Assembly: GCA_021792755.1 (NCBI GenBank)
Contig: JAJYUA010000007.1
Location: 62,001 to 126,000, forward strand
Length of the DNA stretch: 64,000 nucleotides
Reading direction: 5' to 3'
DNA from: Pseudomonadota bacterium
Lineage (GTDB): Bacteria; Pseudomonadota; Gammaproteobacteria; Steroidobacterales; Steroidobacteraceae
The translations under genes and the position numbers were made by a program. Below, in pieces: positions 36,367 to 46,043 of this stretch. Each line of letters begins with the position of its first letter. Within the stretch, counting starts at the first letter, position 1. The notes below the pieces were generated by a model, which was not told the DNA's origin, made no database searches, and saw only the letters and a program-made list of their open reading frames with translations.

Positions 36367-37674
36367 ATGGGACACTTTCCGGAGCAGCACGCCGACAGCG
36401 CGCGGGCAGTCCATACCGAATCGGAACCCTCGGACACCGGGCACGCCGATCCCGCCGCCGCGGATGCGCAGCGCCACGGGGCAGTGACCTCGATCGGCCG
36501 CGAAGTGCCCGCGCACGCACCGCCCACGGCACCGTGGCCCACCCTGGCGGCCGGGCTGCGGCGCAAACGGCGGTGGGTCATCGCCGCGGGGCTGCTCGCC
36601 GCGGCGCTCGGCGCAGCCCTGTGGATGCGCCTCGCCTCGAAAGCACCTCTGCTCATCCCGCTCGCCGACCAGCGCAGCATCCCCCTGGTCTCGACGCTGG
36701 TCCCGGGCGTGCGGCCGGTGAATGCCCAGGTGCTGGTGACCGGCTCGATCTCGGCGCGTCACGATCTGCCGATCGGCGACGGCGGCCAGGCCGGACGCAT
36801 CGTCGCGGTTTACGTGCAGGTGGGCGATCGAGTGAAACAGGGCCAGATCCTCGCCCGGCTCGACGATTCGGTACTCAAGCCGCAGGTGACCGAGCTCATC
36901 GCCTCCCTTGCCAGAGCGCGCGCCCAAGCCAAGCTGTCGGCGGCCGACTATCGCCGGGCGCTGGCGATTGGTCCGGACGGCGGACTGTCCGTACAGAATA
37001 TCGAGCAGAGCCAGGCAACGGCCGCCATGGACGCCGCCAACGTGAAGATGGTGGCGGCGCAGCTGCAACAGAAGCGCGCCGAGCTGGCGCTGACCCGCAT
37101 CGTCGCCCCGGTCGCGGGCACCGTGCTGACTCGCGATGCGGAGGTTGGCCAGGTGGCGAGTCCCGGCGGCCCGCCGTTGTTCACTCTCGAGGATGAGAGT
37201 CAGGTGGAGCTCATCGGCCAGGTGGCCGAGCAGGATCTCGCCTCGCTCAGGGTCGGCCAGCCGGCCAAGGTGCATCTGATCGGCTACCCGCGGCCCTTCC
37301 CCGGGCACATCTGGCTGCTCGGGGCGACCGTCGATCCGCAGACCCGTCTCGGCGAGGTGCGCATCGCGCTCAATCCCAACCCTGCGCTGCGCCCCGGTGC
37401 GTTTGCGCGCGCCGTGATCACCGAAAGCCGTGCCGAGCGTCCGGTGCTGCCTCAGACCGCGGTCATGACCGACTCCGCCGGCTCGTATGTCTTCGTCGTC
37501 AACCGCAAGGGCGTTGCGCTACGGCGTCGGGTGCAGCTCGGCGGTGTGATCGCCGCGGGCGTGGTGATCGCGAAGGGCCTGACCGGGCGGGAGCGCGTCG
37601 TCGCGTTGGCGGGCGGGTTCCTGCAGAACGGCGAGCGGGTGCGGGCCGCCGCCGTGAAAGGGACTCGCTCATGA
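36367..37674 (+). CDS. RND efflux periplasmic adaptor (membrane fusion protein)
   Basis: 435 residues. An 85-residue hydrophilic N-terminus precedes the anchor WVIAAGLLAAALGAALWM. Then come the lipoyl/barrel half-motif GGQAGRIVAVYVQVGDRVKQ, a short hairpin (ARARAQAKLSAADYRRALAI) and the return half ELALTRIVAPVAGTVLTRDA. Beta-barrel (VELIGQVAEQDLASLRVGQP) and membrane-proximal parts follow. The usual N-terminal lipid Cys is absent; the uncleaved anchor replaces it. Stop overlaps the pump gene (ATGA). No outer-membrane TolC partner is encoded here. Confidence 0.9.
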   Translation: MGHFPEQHADSARAVHTESEPSDTGHADPAAADAQRHGAVTSIGREVPAHAPPTAPWPTLAAGLRRKRRWVIAAGLLAAALGAALWMRLASKAPLLIPLADQRSIPLVSTLVPGVRPVNAQVLVTGSISARHDLPIGDGGQAGRIVAVYVQVGDRVKQGQILARLDDSVLKPQVTELIASLARARAQAKLSAADYRRALAIGPDGGLSVQNIEQSQATAAMDAANVKMVAAQLQQKRAELALTRIVAPVAGTVLTRDAEVGQVASPGGPPLFTLEDESQVELIGQVAEQDLASLRVGQPAKVHLIGYPRPFPGHIWLLGATVDPQTRLGEVRIALNPNPALRPGAFARAVITESRAERPVLPQTAVMTDSAGSYVFVVNRKGVALRRRVQLGGVIAAGVVIAKGLTGRERVVALAGGFLQNGERVRAAAVKGTRS

Positions 37675-40600
37675 GGCGCCTGTCGGCCTGGGCGATCCGG
37701 CACCCGCTGCCGCCGATCGTGCTGTTCGTCGTGCTGCTGTTCGTCGGCATCGTGTCCTTCCTGCGCCTGCCGGTGACCCAGAACCCCCATATCTCCTATC
37801 CCATCGTGTCGGTGGTGGTCAGCGAGCCGGGCGCGGCGCCGGAGGAAGTGCAGATCCAGATCGTGCGCCGGATCGAAGCGGCGGTGGCGGGGATCGGCAA
37901 CATCCACCGCATTCTCTCCGACGCCTATCAGGGCGGCGAGGAAACCGACATAGAATTCCGGATCGGCACCCCGATCGACCGCGCCGTGACCGAAGTGCGC
38001 GACGCGGTCACCGAGGTACAGCCCGATTTGCCCAACGACATCCTGCCGCCGGTGGTGCAGCAGGTCAAAGTCGACGGCGGACCGATCGTGTACTACGCCG
38101 TCAGCTCCACCGACTTGAGCGACCGGGCGATTTCGTGGTTCATCGACAACACGATTACCAAGACGCTGCTCAGAGTGCCGGGGGTCGCGCAGGTCTCCCG
38201 CTACGGCGGCGTGAACCGCGAGATCCGCGTCGAGCTGGATCCGGCCCGCATGCAGGCCCTCGGCATCACCGCCTCGCAAGTCAACCGGCAGCTGGACAAT
38301 CTCAACGTCGACATGCCCGGCGGCCGGGCCGATCTCGGCGATGGCGAGCAGACCATCCGCGTGCTCGGCAACGCGCACTCCGCGTGGCAGCTCGCGCAGA
38401 CGCAGATTGCCCTTCCGGGAGGGCGGTTCGCCAGGCTTGGCAGCATCGCCACGGTGCGCGACGCCGCCGCCGAAGTGCGCAGCGTCGAGCTGTACAACGG
38501 GCGTCCCGCCATCACCTTTGGGGTGGCGCGCGCGCGCGACACTTCCGACGTCACGGTGCTGCAGGGCGTGCAGCGGGCCCTGGCCAAGATCCGCAAGGAA
38601 TACCCCGACGTCGACATCAATCGGACGTTCACGTCGGTCTCGTACACCACACACCAGTATCACTCCGCGCTCGAGGCGCTCATCGAGGGTTCGATCCTCT
38701 CGGTGCTGGTGGTCTGGCTGTTCCTGCGGGACATGCGCGCGACGTTGATCTCGGCGCTGGCAATTCCGCTGTCGGCCATTCCCACGTTCGCGTTCATGCA
38801 GGCGATGGGCTTCACGCTCAATCAGGTCAGCCTGCTCGCCCTGTCGATGGTGTCGGGCGTGCTCGTCGATGACGCCATCGTCGAGATCGAGAACATCGTG
38901 CGTCACAAGCGCATGGGCAAGAGCGCCTACCAGGCCGCGATCGACGCAGCCGATCAGATCGCGCTCGCGGTGGTCGCGACTTCGTGCACCATCATCGCGG
39001 TGTTCGTGCCGGTGAGCTTCATGAGCGGCATCATCGGCCAGTATTTCAGACAGTTCGGGTTGTCGGTGGCCGCCGCGGTATTCTTCTCGCTGCTGGTCGC
39101 CCGCCTGCTGACGCCGGTAATCGCCGCCTATACCCTCAAATCGGAGCCGGAGCACCGCGACGGTGCGGTCATGGCATGGTACCTGCGTGTCCTGAATTGG
39201 TGCGTGCACCATCGCTGGAAAACCATCGGGCTCGGCGTGTTGTTCTTCGTCGCCTCCCTCTACGGATTGGCGATGATGCCCAAGACGTTCATCCAGGAGC
39301 CCGACACCAGCGCCGCATCGCTCGAGATCGACTTGCCTCCGGGCGTGCAGCTCGCCGACACGAAGCGGGTCGCCAACGCGGCCTACCGCATCCTCGCCCG
39401 GCAGAAGGACGTGAAGGCCATCGACGAGTCGGTCGGCGTGAACGGCAGCGTGCGCAAGGCCAATCTCTCCATCGTCCTGGTGCCCCCGGGCGAGCGCAGG
39501 CTGACGCAGGTCCAATGGCAGAACAGCATGCTCGGCAAGCTGCACGCCATTGCCAATGCGCAGATGTACTTCCAGGACTTCAACGGCGACAGCAACGGAC
39601 ATGACGTCACCATCGATCTGACCGGAGAGAACTTGACGCTGCTCGAGCGCACCGCCCGCCGGGTGATGCGGCAGATGGCGGCGCTGCCCAGTCTGCGCGA
39701 CGTCAGCTCCGAAGACGATCTGCCGCGACCGGAAATTCGCATCCGACCGCGGCTCGATCTGGCCGCCCAGCTCGGCGTGACGGTCGCCGACATCAGCCGG
39801 ACGATCCGCATCGCCACGATCGGCGATCTGCTGCAGAACGATGCGAAGTTCACCCTCCCCGACCGCCAGATACCCATCCTCGTCAACCTGAAGCGCTCGG
39901 CGCGCAGCAATCTCACCGCGCTGGAGAATCTACCCGTGCCGACCGCCGACGGCGGCACCGTGCCGCTGAAGGCCGTCGCCGCTTTCAGCTTCGGCGAGGG
40001 CCCGACGCAGATCCACAGCCGCGATCAGCGCCTGCGCATCGCGATCAACGCCAATCTGAACGGCGGCGTGCAGCTCGGCGAGGCGATGAAAGAGATCCAT
40101 GCGCTGGCGGCGCTCGAGCATCTGCCGGCCGGCGTGCATCTGGCCGACACCGGCAACGCGCGCCTGATGTCGGAACTGTTCAGCGACTTTTTGATCGCGA
40201 TGGGCACCGGGGTTCTGATGGTGTTCGCGGTGCTGGTGCTGCTGTTCTCCCGGCTGCTGCAGCCGATCACGATTCTCTCGGCGCTGCCGCTGTCGATCGG
40301 CGGGGCCGTGGGGGCGCTCTACATCACGGGCGAGCCGCTGTCGCTCGGTGTGATGATCGGCTTTCTGATGCTCATGGGGATCGTGGCGAAGAATTCGATC
40401 TTGCTGGTCGACTTCGCGATCGAGGAGATGCGTGCCGGCAAGGATCGACTCACCGCGCTGCTCGAAGCCGGACACAAACGCGCACGCCCGATCGTCATGA
40501 CCACCGTGGCCATGGTCGCCGGCATGCTGCCGGTTGCGCTTGCGGTCGGCGACCCGTTCCGCGCACCGATGGCGATCGCAGTGATCGGCGGCCTGCTGGC

Positions 40601-40742
40601 CTCCACCGCGCTGACGCTCGTGGTCGTGCCGGCCGGGTTCACTCTGGTCGATGACATCGAGCGCTCGATCGGGCCGAGGATCGCGCGGGCGATCATCGCG
40701 GAGCCCGCCGCGCCAGGGGAGCCGGTCCGGCAGCCGGTCTGA
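37671..40742 (+). CDS. RND-family efflux pump, inner-membrane permease
   Basis: 1,023 residues with the two-fold RND layout. The first membrane helix is PLPPIVLFVVLLFVGIVSFL. TM4 carries the proton-relay aspartates (VSGVLVDDAIVEIENIV), and GIVAKNSILLVDFAIEEMRA gives the matching C-half motif. Porter-domain sequences include SEPGAAPEEVQIQIVRRIEA and GVAQVSRYGGVNREIRVELD. The HAE-1-like type suggests export of hydrophobic or amphipathic compounds; a metal pump is unlikely, as the CusA methionine motifs are absent. It is the last gene of the ECF operon. Confidence 0.93.
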   Translation: MRRLSAWAIRHPLPPIVLFVVLLFVGIVSFLRLPVTQNPHISYPIVSVVVSEPGAAPEEVQIQIVRRIEAAVAGIGNIHRILSDAYQGGEETDIEFRIGTPIDRAVTEVRDAVTEVQPDLPNDILPPVVQQVKVDGGPIVYYAVSSTDLSDRAISWFIDNTITKTLLRVPGVAQVSRYGGVNREIRVELDPARMQALGITASQVNRQLDNLNVDMPGGRADLGDGEQTIRVLGNAHSAWQLAQTQIALPGGRFARLGSIATVRDAAAEVRSVELYNGRPAITFGVARARDTSDVTVLQGVQRALAKIRKEYPDVDINRTFTSVSYTTHQYHSALEALIEGSILSVLVVWLFLRDMRATLISALAIPLSAIPTFAFMQAMGFTLNQVSLLALSMVSGVLVDDAIVEIENIVRHKRMGKSAYQAAIDAADQIALAVVATSCTIIAVFVPVSFMSGIIGQYFRQFGLSVAAAVFFSLLVARLLTPVIAAYTLKSEPEHRDGAVMAWYLRVLNWCVHHRWKTIGLGVLFFVASLYGLAMMPKTFIQEPDTSAASLEIDLPPGVQLADTKRVANAAYRILARQKDVKAIDESVGVNGSVRKANLSIVLVPPGERRLTQVQWQNSMLGKLHAIANAQMYFQDFNGDSNGHDVTIDLTGENLTLLERTARRVMRQMAALPSLRDVSSEDDLPRPEIRIRPRLDLAAQLGVTVADISRTIRIATIGDLLQNDAKFTLPDRQIPILVNLKRSARSNLTALENLPVPTADGGTVPLKAVAAFSFGEGPTQIHSRDQRLRIAINANLNGGVQLGEAMKEIHALAALEHLPAGVHLADTGNARLMSELFSDFLIAMGTGVLMVFAVLVLLFSRLLQPITILSALPLSIGGAVGALYITGEPLSLGVMIGFLMLMGIVAKNSILLVDFAIEEMRAGKDRLTALLEAGHKRARPIVMTTVAMVAGMLPVALAVGDPFRAPMAIAVIGGLLASTALTLVVVPAGFTLVDDIERSIGPRIARAIIAEPAAPGEPVRQPV

Positions 40743-41254
40743 GGCGCTCGCGGCTCTAGGCCGGAACCTCGATTGCGGACCAGGGGTGATCGACTCGCGG
40801 GCAAGGCGCCGGGAAGTCGCCTGAGCGAGACGGTTGCCGCCTGGGCGCCGGAGGCCACGATTCCAGCCGGCCTCGCAGTGGGCTACGCCATCGGGCCGGC
40901 CGGCAGTCGCGGACCCTTCGAGCTGCCCGCCCCTCGTAGGGCTCGAACGTGCGCCCGGGGCAAGCCGGACGCCGAGATCCTGCGCGACGGCAATCTCGGC
41001 ATCGACGGCGAACCGGTGGCGCCCATGCGATCCGCCTCGGCGAGATACGCTCGAAGAAGCAGTAACCCTTGCCGTGCCAGGTCCTGGGGCTCGCGGCACG
41101 CTAACTCTGGCTGGCGGAACGTTCGTCCGTCCTTGCCGGCGACATGGGAGGGGGTCGTGCAGGCGCGACCCTGAACTGCACAGTACCCGTTCGCGCATGG
41201 ACCCGGATTGTGTGCCGCGTGCACAACCGCTACCTTTTCCGTTTCCCTGTTCAA
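40743..41254. other. Intergenic, no supported gene
   Basis: About 510 bases. Frames on both strands are open but without recognisable domains; a plus frame reads PAGLAVGYAIGPAGSRGPFE and may be eroded coding sequence. No terminator with a T-tract is evident after the pump gene. Confidence 0.4.
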
Positions 41255-41260
41255 ATGCGG

Positions 41261-41920
41261 ATGAGCACACCCATGACGAGCCCAGTTCAACAGGAGAATC
41301 TGTCGCGATTCGATGCGATCGCCGCCCAATGGGACGAATCACCGATGCGCACAGAGATGGCCAGGGCGGTGGCCGATGCGATTTCGGCGGCGGTGCCACT
41401 GGGACGGCACTGGCATGCGCTCGAGTACGGATGCGGCACCGGCCTTGTCGGACTGCGGCTGCTGCCGCATTTGGGTCAACTGCTCGAGACCGATCTCTCC
41501 CCCGGCATGCTGGCCGTGCTCAGCGACAAAGCGCGCGCCGCCGGGCTCGAGAAGATTGCGACTCAGGTTCTCGACCTGACCAGAAACCCTCCCCCCGCGA
41601 CGCGTTTCGATTTGATCTTCAGCAGCATGGCGCTGCACCACATCCCGGATGTCGCCGCGCTCTTGCGCGCATTCTTCTCGATGCTGGCCCCGGGCGGCTG
41701 GGTGGCCCTGGCTGACCTGGACGCCGAGGACGGCAGCTTCCACAGTCCGGATGTGCCGGGGGTTGCGCATCATGGGTTCGACCGCAAGACCCTGGAGGGC
41801 TGGCTCGACGCGGCGGGATTTACCGCAGTGAGCATTCGCACGGCGTACACGGTCGAGCGGGAGCGGGAGGGCGCGCAGCGCCGCTACCCTGTTTTCCTCG
41901 CGACGGGCCGTCGGCCGTAA
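41261..41920 (+). CDS. Class I SAM-dependent methyltransferase
   Basis: 219 residues; starts at 41255, 41261 or 41273 are possible and none has a strong ribosome site. RFDAIAAQWDESPMRTEMAR leads into the SAM motif ALEYGCGTGLVGLRLLPHLG. LETDLSPGMLAVLSDKARAA and FDLIFSSMALHHIPDVAALL follow, then FFSMLAPGGWVALADLDAED and a closing EREREGAQRRYPVFLATGRR. It resembles small-molecule methyltransferases of the UbiE/Tam type. Substrate unknown, and the neighbours give no pathway. Confidence 0.85.
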   Translation: MSTPMTSPVQQENLSRFDAIAAQWDESPMRTEMARAVADAISAAVPLGRHWHALEYGCGTGLVGLRLLPHLGQLLETDLSPGMLAVLSDKARAAGLEKIATQVLDLTRNPPPATRFDLIFSSMALHHIPDVAALLRAFFSMLAPGGWVALADLDAEDGSFHSPDVPGVAHHGFDRKTLEGWLDAAGFTAVSIRTAYTVEREREGAQRRYPVFLATGRRP

Positions 41921-42014
41921 GCACGGCCTGCCCCGCAATCGGAGGGAGAGCTTTCGTTGCCGGGACAGGATCGGCGGTGCGCGCCTGCGCGGACGGCCAA
42001 GCCGCAGTATCGAC

Positions 42015-42416
42015 ATGAGCGCCGATAGTGAGATTCCGGGATTCATCAAGCTGCCTTCACAGCATTCCGTCGCCACAACGATCGATCGGCTCGAGGCGAG
42101 GCTGAGACGGCGCGACATTGTGGTATTCACCCGCATCGACTTCAGCGCTGACGCCGCTCGAGGCGGGTTGCACATGCAACCGGAGCAGATGCTGATCTTC
42201 GGCAATCCCAAGGCCGGCACGCCCTTGATGCTGCATGTTCCCGCCGTCGGGCTCGATCTGCCGCTGAAGGCGCTCGCGTGGGAAGACCCCGGAGCGCAGG
42301 TCTGGGTGGCCTACAACGATCCGCTATACCTCGTGCGGCGCTACGGTATTGAAGTTGCCCTCGCCGCCAATCTTGCCGCCGTCGTGCCGATCATCGAGGC
42401 CACCGCCGGCGCCTGA
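42015..42416 (+). CDS. DUF302 domain protein
   Basis: 133 residues. QHSVATTIDRLEARLRRRDI, VVFTRIDFSADAARGGLHMQ, PEQMLIFGNPKAGTPLMLHV and GLDLPLKALAWEDPGAQVWV are the full DUF302 pattern, a small alpha/beta fold of unknown function often found in acid or oxidative stress contexts. No signal peptide. Usual length. Confidence 0.88.
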   Translation: MSADSEIPGFIKLPSQHSVATTIDRLEARLRRRDIVVFTRIDFSADAARGGLHMQPEQMLIFGNPKAGTPLMLHVPAVGLDLPLKALAWEDPGAQVWVAYNDPLYLVRRYGIEVALAANLAAVVPIIEATAGA

Positions 42417-42579
42417 CCTGTGCGTCGGCGCAGACAGCGTGACAGGCGTCCGTAATGGCGCCGTAACCATTGCGCAGTCCTGCTCGCCGATCTTCCGGAG
42501 CCCGGACGCTACGGCCAAGTCGCTGCACTGCCGCCTACCAACGGCCCGGGTCAGCGGTTAGCTGAATTCGTGCACTCCT

Positions 42580-42978
42580 TCACGACACCGGTAGACGCAA
42601 CGGCACCGGCAGGAGGAAGGTCGTGCTCGCCGCCTGACTCGAGAGCCGCTCTGCGCTGTAGAGGCGGCCGAGCACCGATTTGTCGAGCAGGTCGGGGTTG
42701 GACCGGATAAACACGTCGAAATCGGCCTGCCCTGCGCCCTGCATGCGTTCGGCCACCAGGGACAGGAACGCGATCGTGACCGTTTGATGGAATTTCCCCG
42801 GCTTGCCGGCCTTGGCGGTCAGCGCACGCAGTGCTCGCGAATAATGCAGCGCGGTTTCGACGAAGTCGTGCCGCCGCAGCATCTGGAAGGCCATGCGGAC
42901 ATGCTCCCGATGGGGGAATATCGCAGGATCGGTTTCGCCGCGCACGAATTGCAGGACATCCTGAGGAGCGTCAGTCAT
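42580..42978 (-). CDS. Conserved hypothetical protein downstream of a ribbon-helix-helix gene
   Basis: 132 residues from ATG 42978, with AGGGAAGG just upstream. The body DPAIFPHREHVRMAFQMLRR, LHYSRALRALTAKAGKPGKF and HQTVTIAFLSLVAERMQGAG, then SNPDLLDKSVLGRLYSAERL, has conserved-looking His, Arg and Asp residues (HREHVR, KFHQT) that could bind metal or phosphate. I do not recognise a named domain. It overlaps the 3' end of the upstream regulator gene by 8 nt, so the pair is an operon. A toxin or enzyme partner role is possible but unsupported. Confidence 0.7.
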   Translation of the reverse strand: MTDAPQDVLQFVRGETDPAIFPHREHVRMAFQMLRRHDFVETALHYSRALRALTAKAGKPGKFHQTVTIAFLSLVAERMQGAGQADFDVFIRSNPDLLDKSVLGRLYSAERLSSQAASTTFLLPVPLRLPVS

Positions 42979-43225
42979 CGCCTTCCCTCTCGCGCAGTCT
43001 GTGCGAGTCCGCGGCAGTGAGATCGAGGCCGTAGACGCCTTTGAGCGCCTTGATCTTGCGCAGCGTTGCGGCCGAGAACGGCGGCCTGCCCTCGAAGGCA
43101 TGCAGCACGATGCCCTCGAGCAGATCGCCGAGTGACATCTCCAGCTCTGCGGCGAGCGCCTTCAGCACCTTCAGCAGCCGGCTCTCGAGGCGTACGCCGG
43201 TCTGGACGCGGGTCACTGTTTTCAT
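42971..43225 (-). CDS. Small ribbon-helix-helix-like DNA-binding protein
   Basis: 84 residues. VQTGVRLESRLLKVLKALAA then ELEMSLGDLLEGIVLHAFEG looks like a ribbon-helix-helix N-terminus (a beta strand followed by two helices), as in CopG/Arc-type repressors. The tail (ATLRKIKALKGVYGLDLTAA) is specific to this family. It heads a two-gene operon with the protein at 42580-42978. A repeated GGTAC operator lies directly upstream, fitting autorepression. Confidence 0.65.
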   Translation of the reverse strand: MKTVTRVQTGVRLESRLLKVLKALAAELEMSLGDLLEGIVLHAFEGRPPFSAATLRKIKALKGVYGLDLTAADSHRLREREGDD

Positions 43226-43231
43226 CCACTC

Positions 43232-43257
43232 ATGGTACCACGGTACTTTGGTACCAT
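43232..43257. promoter_or_regulatory. GGTAC-repeat operator upstream of the ribbon-helix-helix gene
   Basis: Three GGTAC units start at 43234, 43242 and 43250, exactly 8 bp apart. The outer two form a perfect inverted repeat ATGGTACCA ... TGGTACCAT (43232-43240 and 43249-43257). The array ends 7 nt before the start codon. Such spaced short repeats are typical binding sites of ribbon-helix-helix repressors. Confidence 0.65.
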
Positions 43258-43655
43258 TAAGCCGGGTGGACCACGCCCCCCCCCTGCAGCGCCTTGGCAA
43301 GCACTCTTCCCTGGCTCCCGCGGCGGGCTTGCCCGTCCCACTGCGCGTTCCTTGGCTTCGCGGGCTGTCCGGGGCAGTATGTCGCCTTGCCGCATGATCC
43401 GTCCGCAGCAGCCTCCCCCTGTCCGCATGCCCGTTCGCCCCTGGGGCGGCCTCACGCGGTGGCGCAGGAAACGTCACTCGCGCCCGGGGTGTACGACCCG
43501 GCAAAGGGATGGGGAACCGACCGGCCCTCCCGGTAAAATGGCTCTTTTGCCATTCGAGCCGCAAGCTCCGCCGTTGCAGACCGCGCCGTCGCGGAACCTG
43601 AGCCTGCGCGCGCCGGTCAATCCGGCTCTCGGGAAAACTTTGGAGACGACCCGCG
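43258..43655. other. Intergenic, no supported gene
   Basis: About 400 bases between the divergent ribbon-helix-helix operon and moxR. Proline/alanine-rich open frames have no signature. The region should hold the promoter of the Bat-type operon; CGGTAAAATGG at 43531-43541 contains a TAAAAT-like -10. Confidence 0.45.
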
Positions 43656-44678
<1,023 letters not shown>

Positions 44679-44682
44679 CGCG

Positions 44683-45585
44683 ATGTCGATTCCCACACTG
44701 GAGGAGCTGCTCGCCCTGCGTGGCGCAGCGCACGATCTGACGCTCAAGGGCCGCGGGCCGGCACGCGCGTCGCTCCTGGGCGTACATTGCAGCGCACAGC
44801 GCGGGCGAGGCCTGGAGTTTCAGGAGGTGCGGCCGTACGTGGCGGGCGACGACCCGCGCAACATCGACTGGCGGGTCACCGCCAGGCGCGGCCGGCCGCA
44901 CACCAAGCTGTTTCACGAGGAGCGCGAGCGTCCGGTGTGGCTGCTCGTCGATCTGCAGCCCGGCCTGTTCTTCGGCAGCCGGCACCAGTTGAAATCAGCC
45001 GTGGCGCTGCGCGCAGCGGCGCTGCTCGCCTGGACCGCCGCACTCGGCGGCGATCGGGTCGGCGGCGTGGTCGGCGCCGCGCCCGAGCAGAGACGCATCC
45101 TGCCGGCTCGCGCCAGACTCGCCGGCGTGCTGCCGCTCATCGAGGCGCTGCTCGCGGCTCAACCGGTCGCCCCCGCGCAACCCGCTCCGGGTACGCTCGA
45201 GGCGGTCCTGCATGCGAGCGCGCCCCTGATCCGCCCCGGCAGCCTGGTTCTGGCGGTGAGCGACTTTGCGGCGGTGAGCGAGCGGCACGAGAACTTGTGG
45301 GCCGGCCTCGCCGCGCACAGCGACATCAGGCTGTTTTGGGTGACCGATCCTCTGGAAGCCAAGGGCCTGCCCGACGGGCGCTTTCGCGCCGGGCTGCCCA
45401 ATCGCTTGAGCCTGCTCGACGGTGCGCGGACTCGCGCGCGCTGGCTGAAGGCCTGGGGCGAGCGTGAGGCGCGTCTGATGCGTCTGGCGCAGCGCTGCGC
45501 CGCGCCGGTGGCGCGGCTCGACACCTCGGAGTCCGTGCAATCGGTGCTGCGCCCGATGCTGCTGCGCGGTCCGTCGGCGGCATGA
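44683..45585 (+). CDS. DUF58 protein
   Basis: 300 residues. RGRGLEFQEVRPYVAGDDPR and NIDWRVTARRGRPHTKLFHE form the DUF58 signature (R.Y..GDD.R.IDW...AR). The VWA-like strand WLLVDLQPGLFFGSRHQLKS follows, where the usual DxSxS metal site is replaced by D-L-Q-P-G. The C-terminal half (SLVLAVSDFAAVSERHENLW) completes the VWA-like fold. The partner MoxR gene is directly upstream; the end overlaps the next gene (ATGA). Confidence 0.92.
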   Translation: MSIPTLEELLALRGAAHDLTLKGRGPARASLLGVHCSAQRGRGLEFQEVRPYVAGDDPRNIDWRVTARRGRPHTKLFHEERERPVWLLVDLQPGLFFGSRHQLKSAVALRAAALLAWTAALGGDRVGGVVGAAPEQRRILPARARLAGVLPLIEALLAAQPVAPAQPAPGTLEAVLHASAPLIRPGSLVLAVSDFAAVSERHENLWAGLAAHSDIRLFWVTDPLEAKGLPDGRFRAGLPNRLSLLDGARTRARWLKAWGEREARLMRLAQRCAAPVARLDTSESVQSVLRPMLLRGPSAA

Positions 45586-46043
45586 CTGCCAACTGGCTGA
45601 CACGACTCGCTCCCGCGCACGCCCCGCCGCCGCCGGGATGGTGGCCACCGGCCCCGGGCTGGTGGATAGTGGCCGCGCTCGCGCTGCTCGCCCCCGCGGC
45701 GGCGGCATGGTGGCGGCGCGATCCGCACCGCTCGAGCCGGCGGGCGGCCCTGAAGGAGCTGAAACGCATCCGCGAGGAAGAGTCCGATCCGCGCTCGAGC
45801 GCGCGTGCCATCGAGAGCGTGCTGCGCCGCTATGCCATGGCCGTGTTCGGCGGCGAGCGGGTGGCACGCCTCACCGGCAAGGCATGGCTCGAGTTCGTGG
45901 CGGCCGAAGGCGGCACGCTGGCGGGGGCAGGCCGCTCGATGTTGGCGGCGGCCTTCGGCGCCGGCGCGGCGGATGAGCGGGAGCGCTGGCTGGCGGGCGC
46001 CGATGCGTTCGTGCGGCACGCGCCGGTGAAGCGGAGACGTTGA
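45582..46043 (+). CDS. DUF4381 membrane protein
   Basis: 153 residues with a proline/tryptophan-rich N-terminus (HAPPPPGWWPPAPGWWIVAA), one membrane helix (WIVAALALLAPAAAAWW) and a cytoplasmic helical part (ALKELKRIREEESDPRSSAR, VLRRYAMAVFGGERVARLTG). This is the DUF4381 family, always found in MoxR/VWA clusters. It overlaps both neighbours by 1-4 nt. Confidence 0.88.
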   Translation: MTANWLTRLAPAHAPPPPGWWPPAPGWWIVAALALLAPAAAAWWRRDPHRSSRRAALKELKRIREEESDPRSSARAIESVLRRYAMAVFGGERVARLTGKAWLEFVAAEGGTLAGAGRSMLAAAFGAGAADERERWLAGADAFVRHAPVKRRR

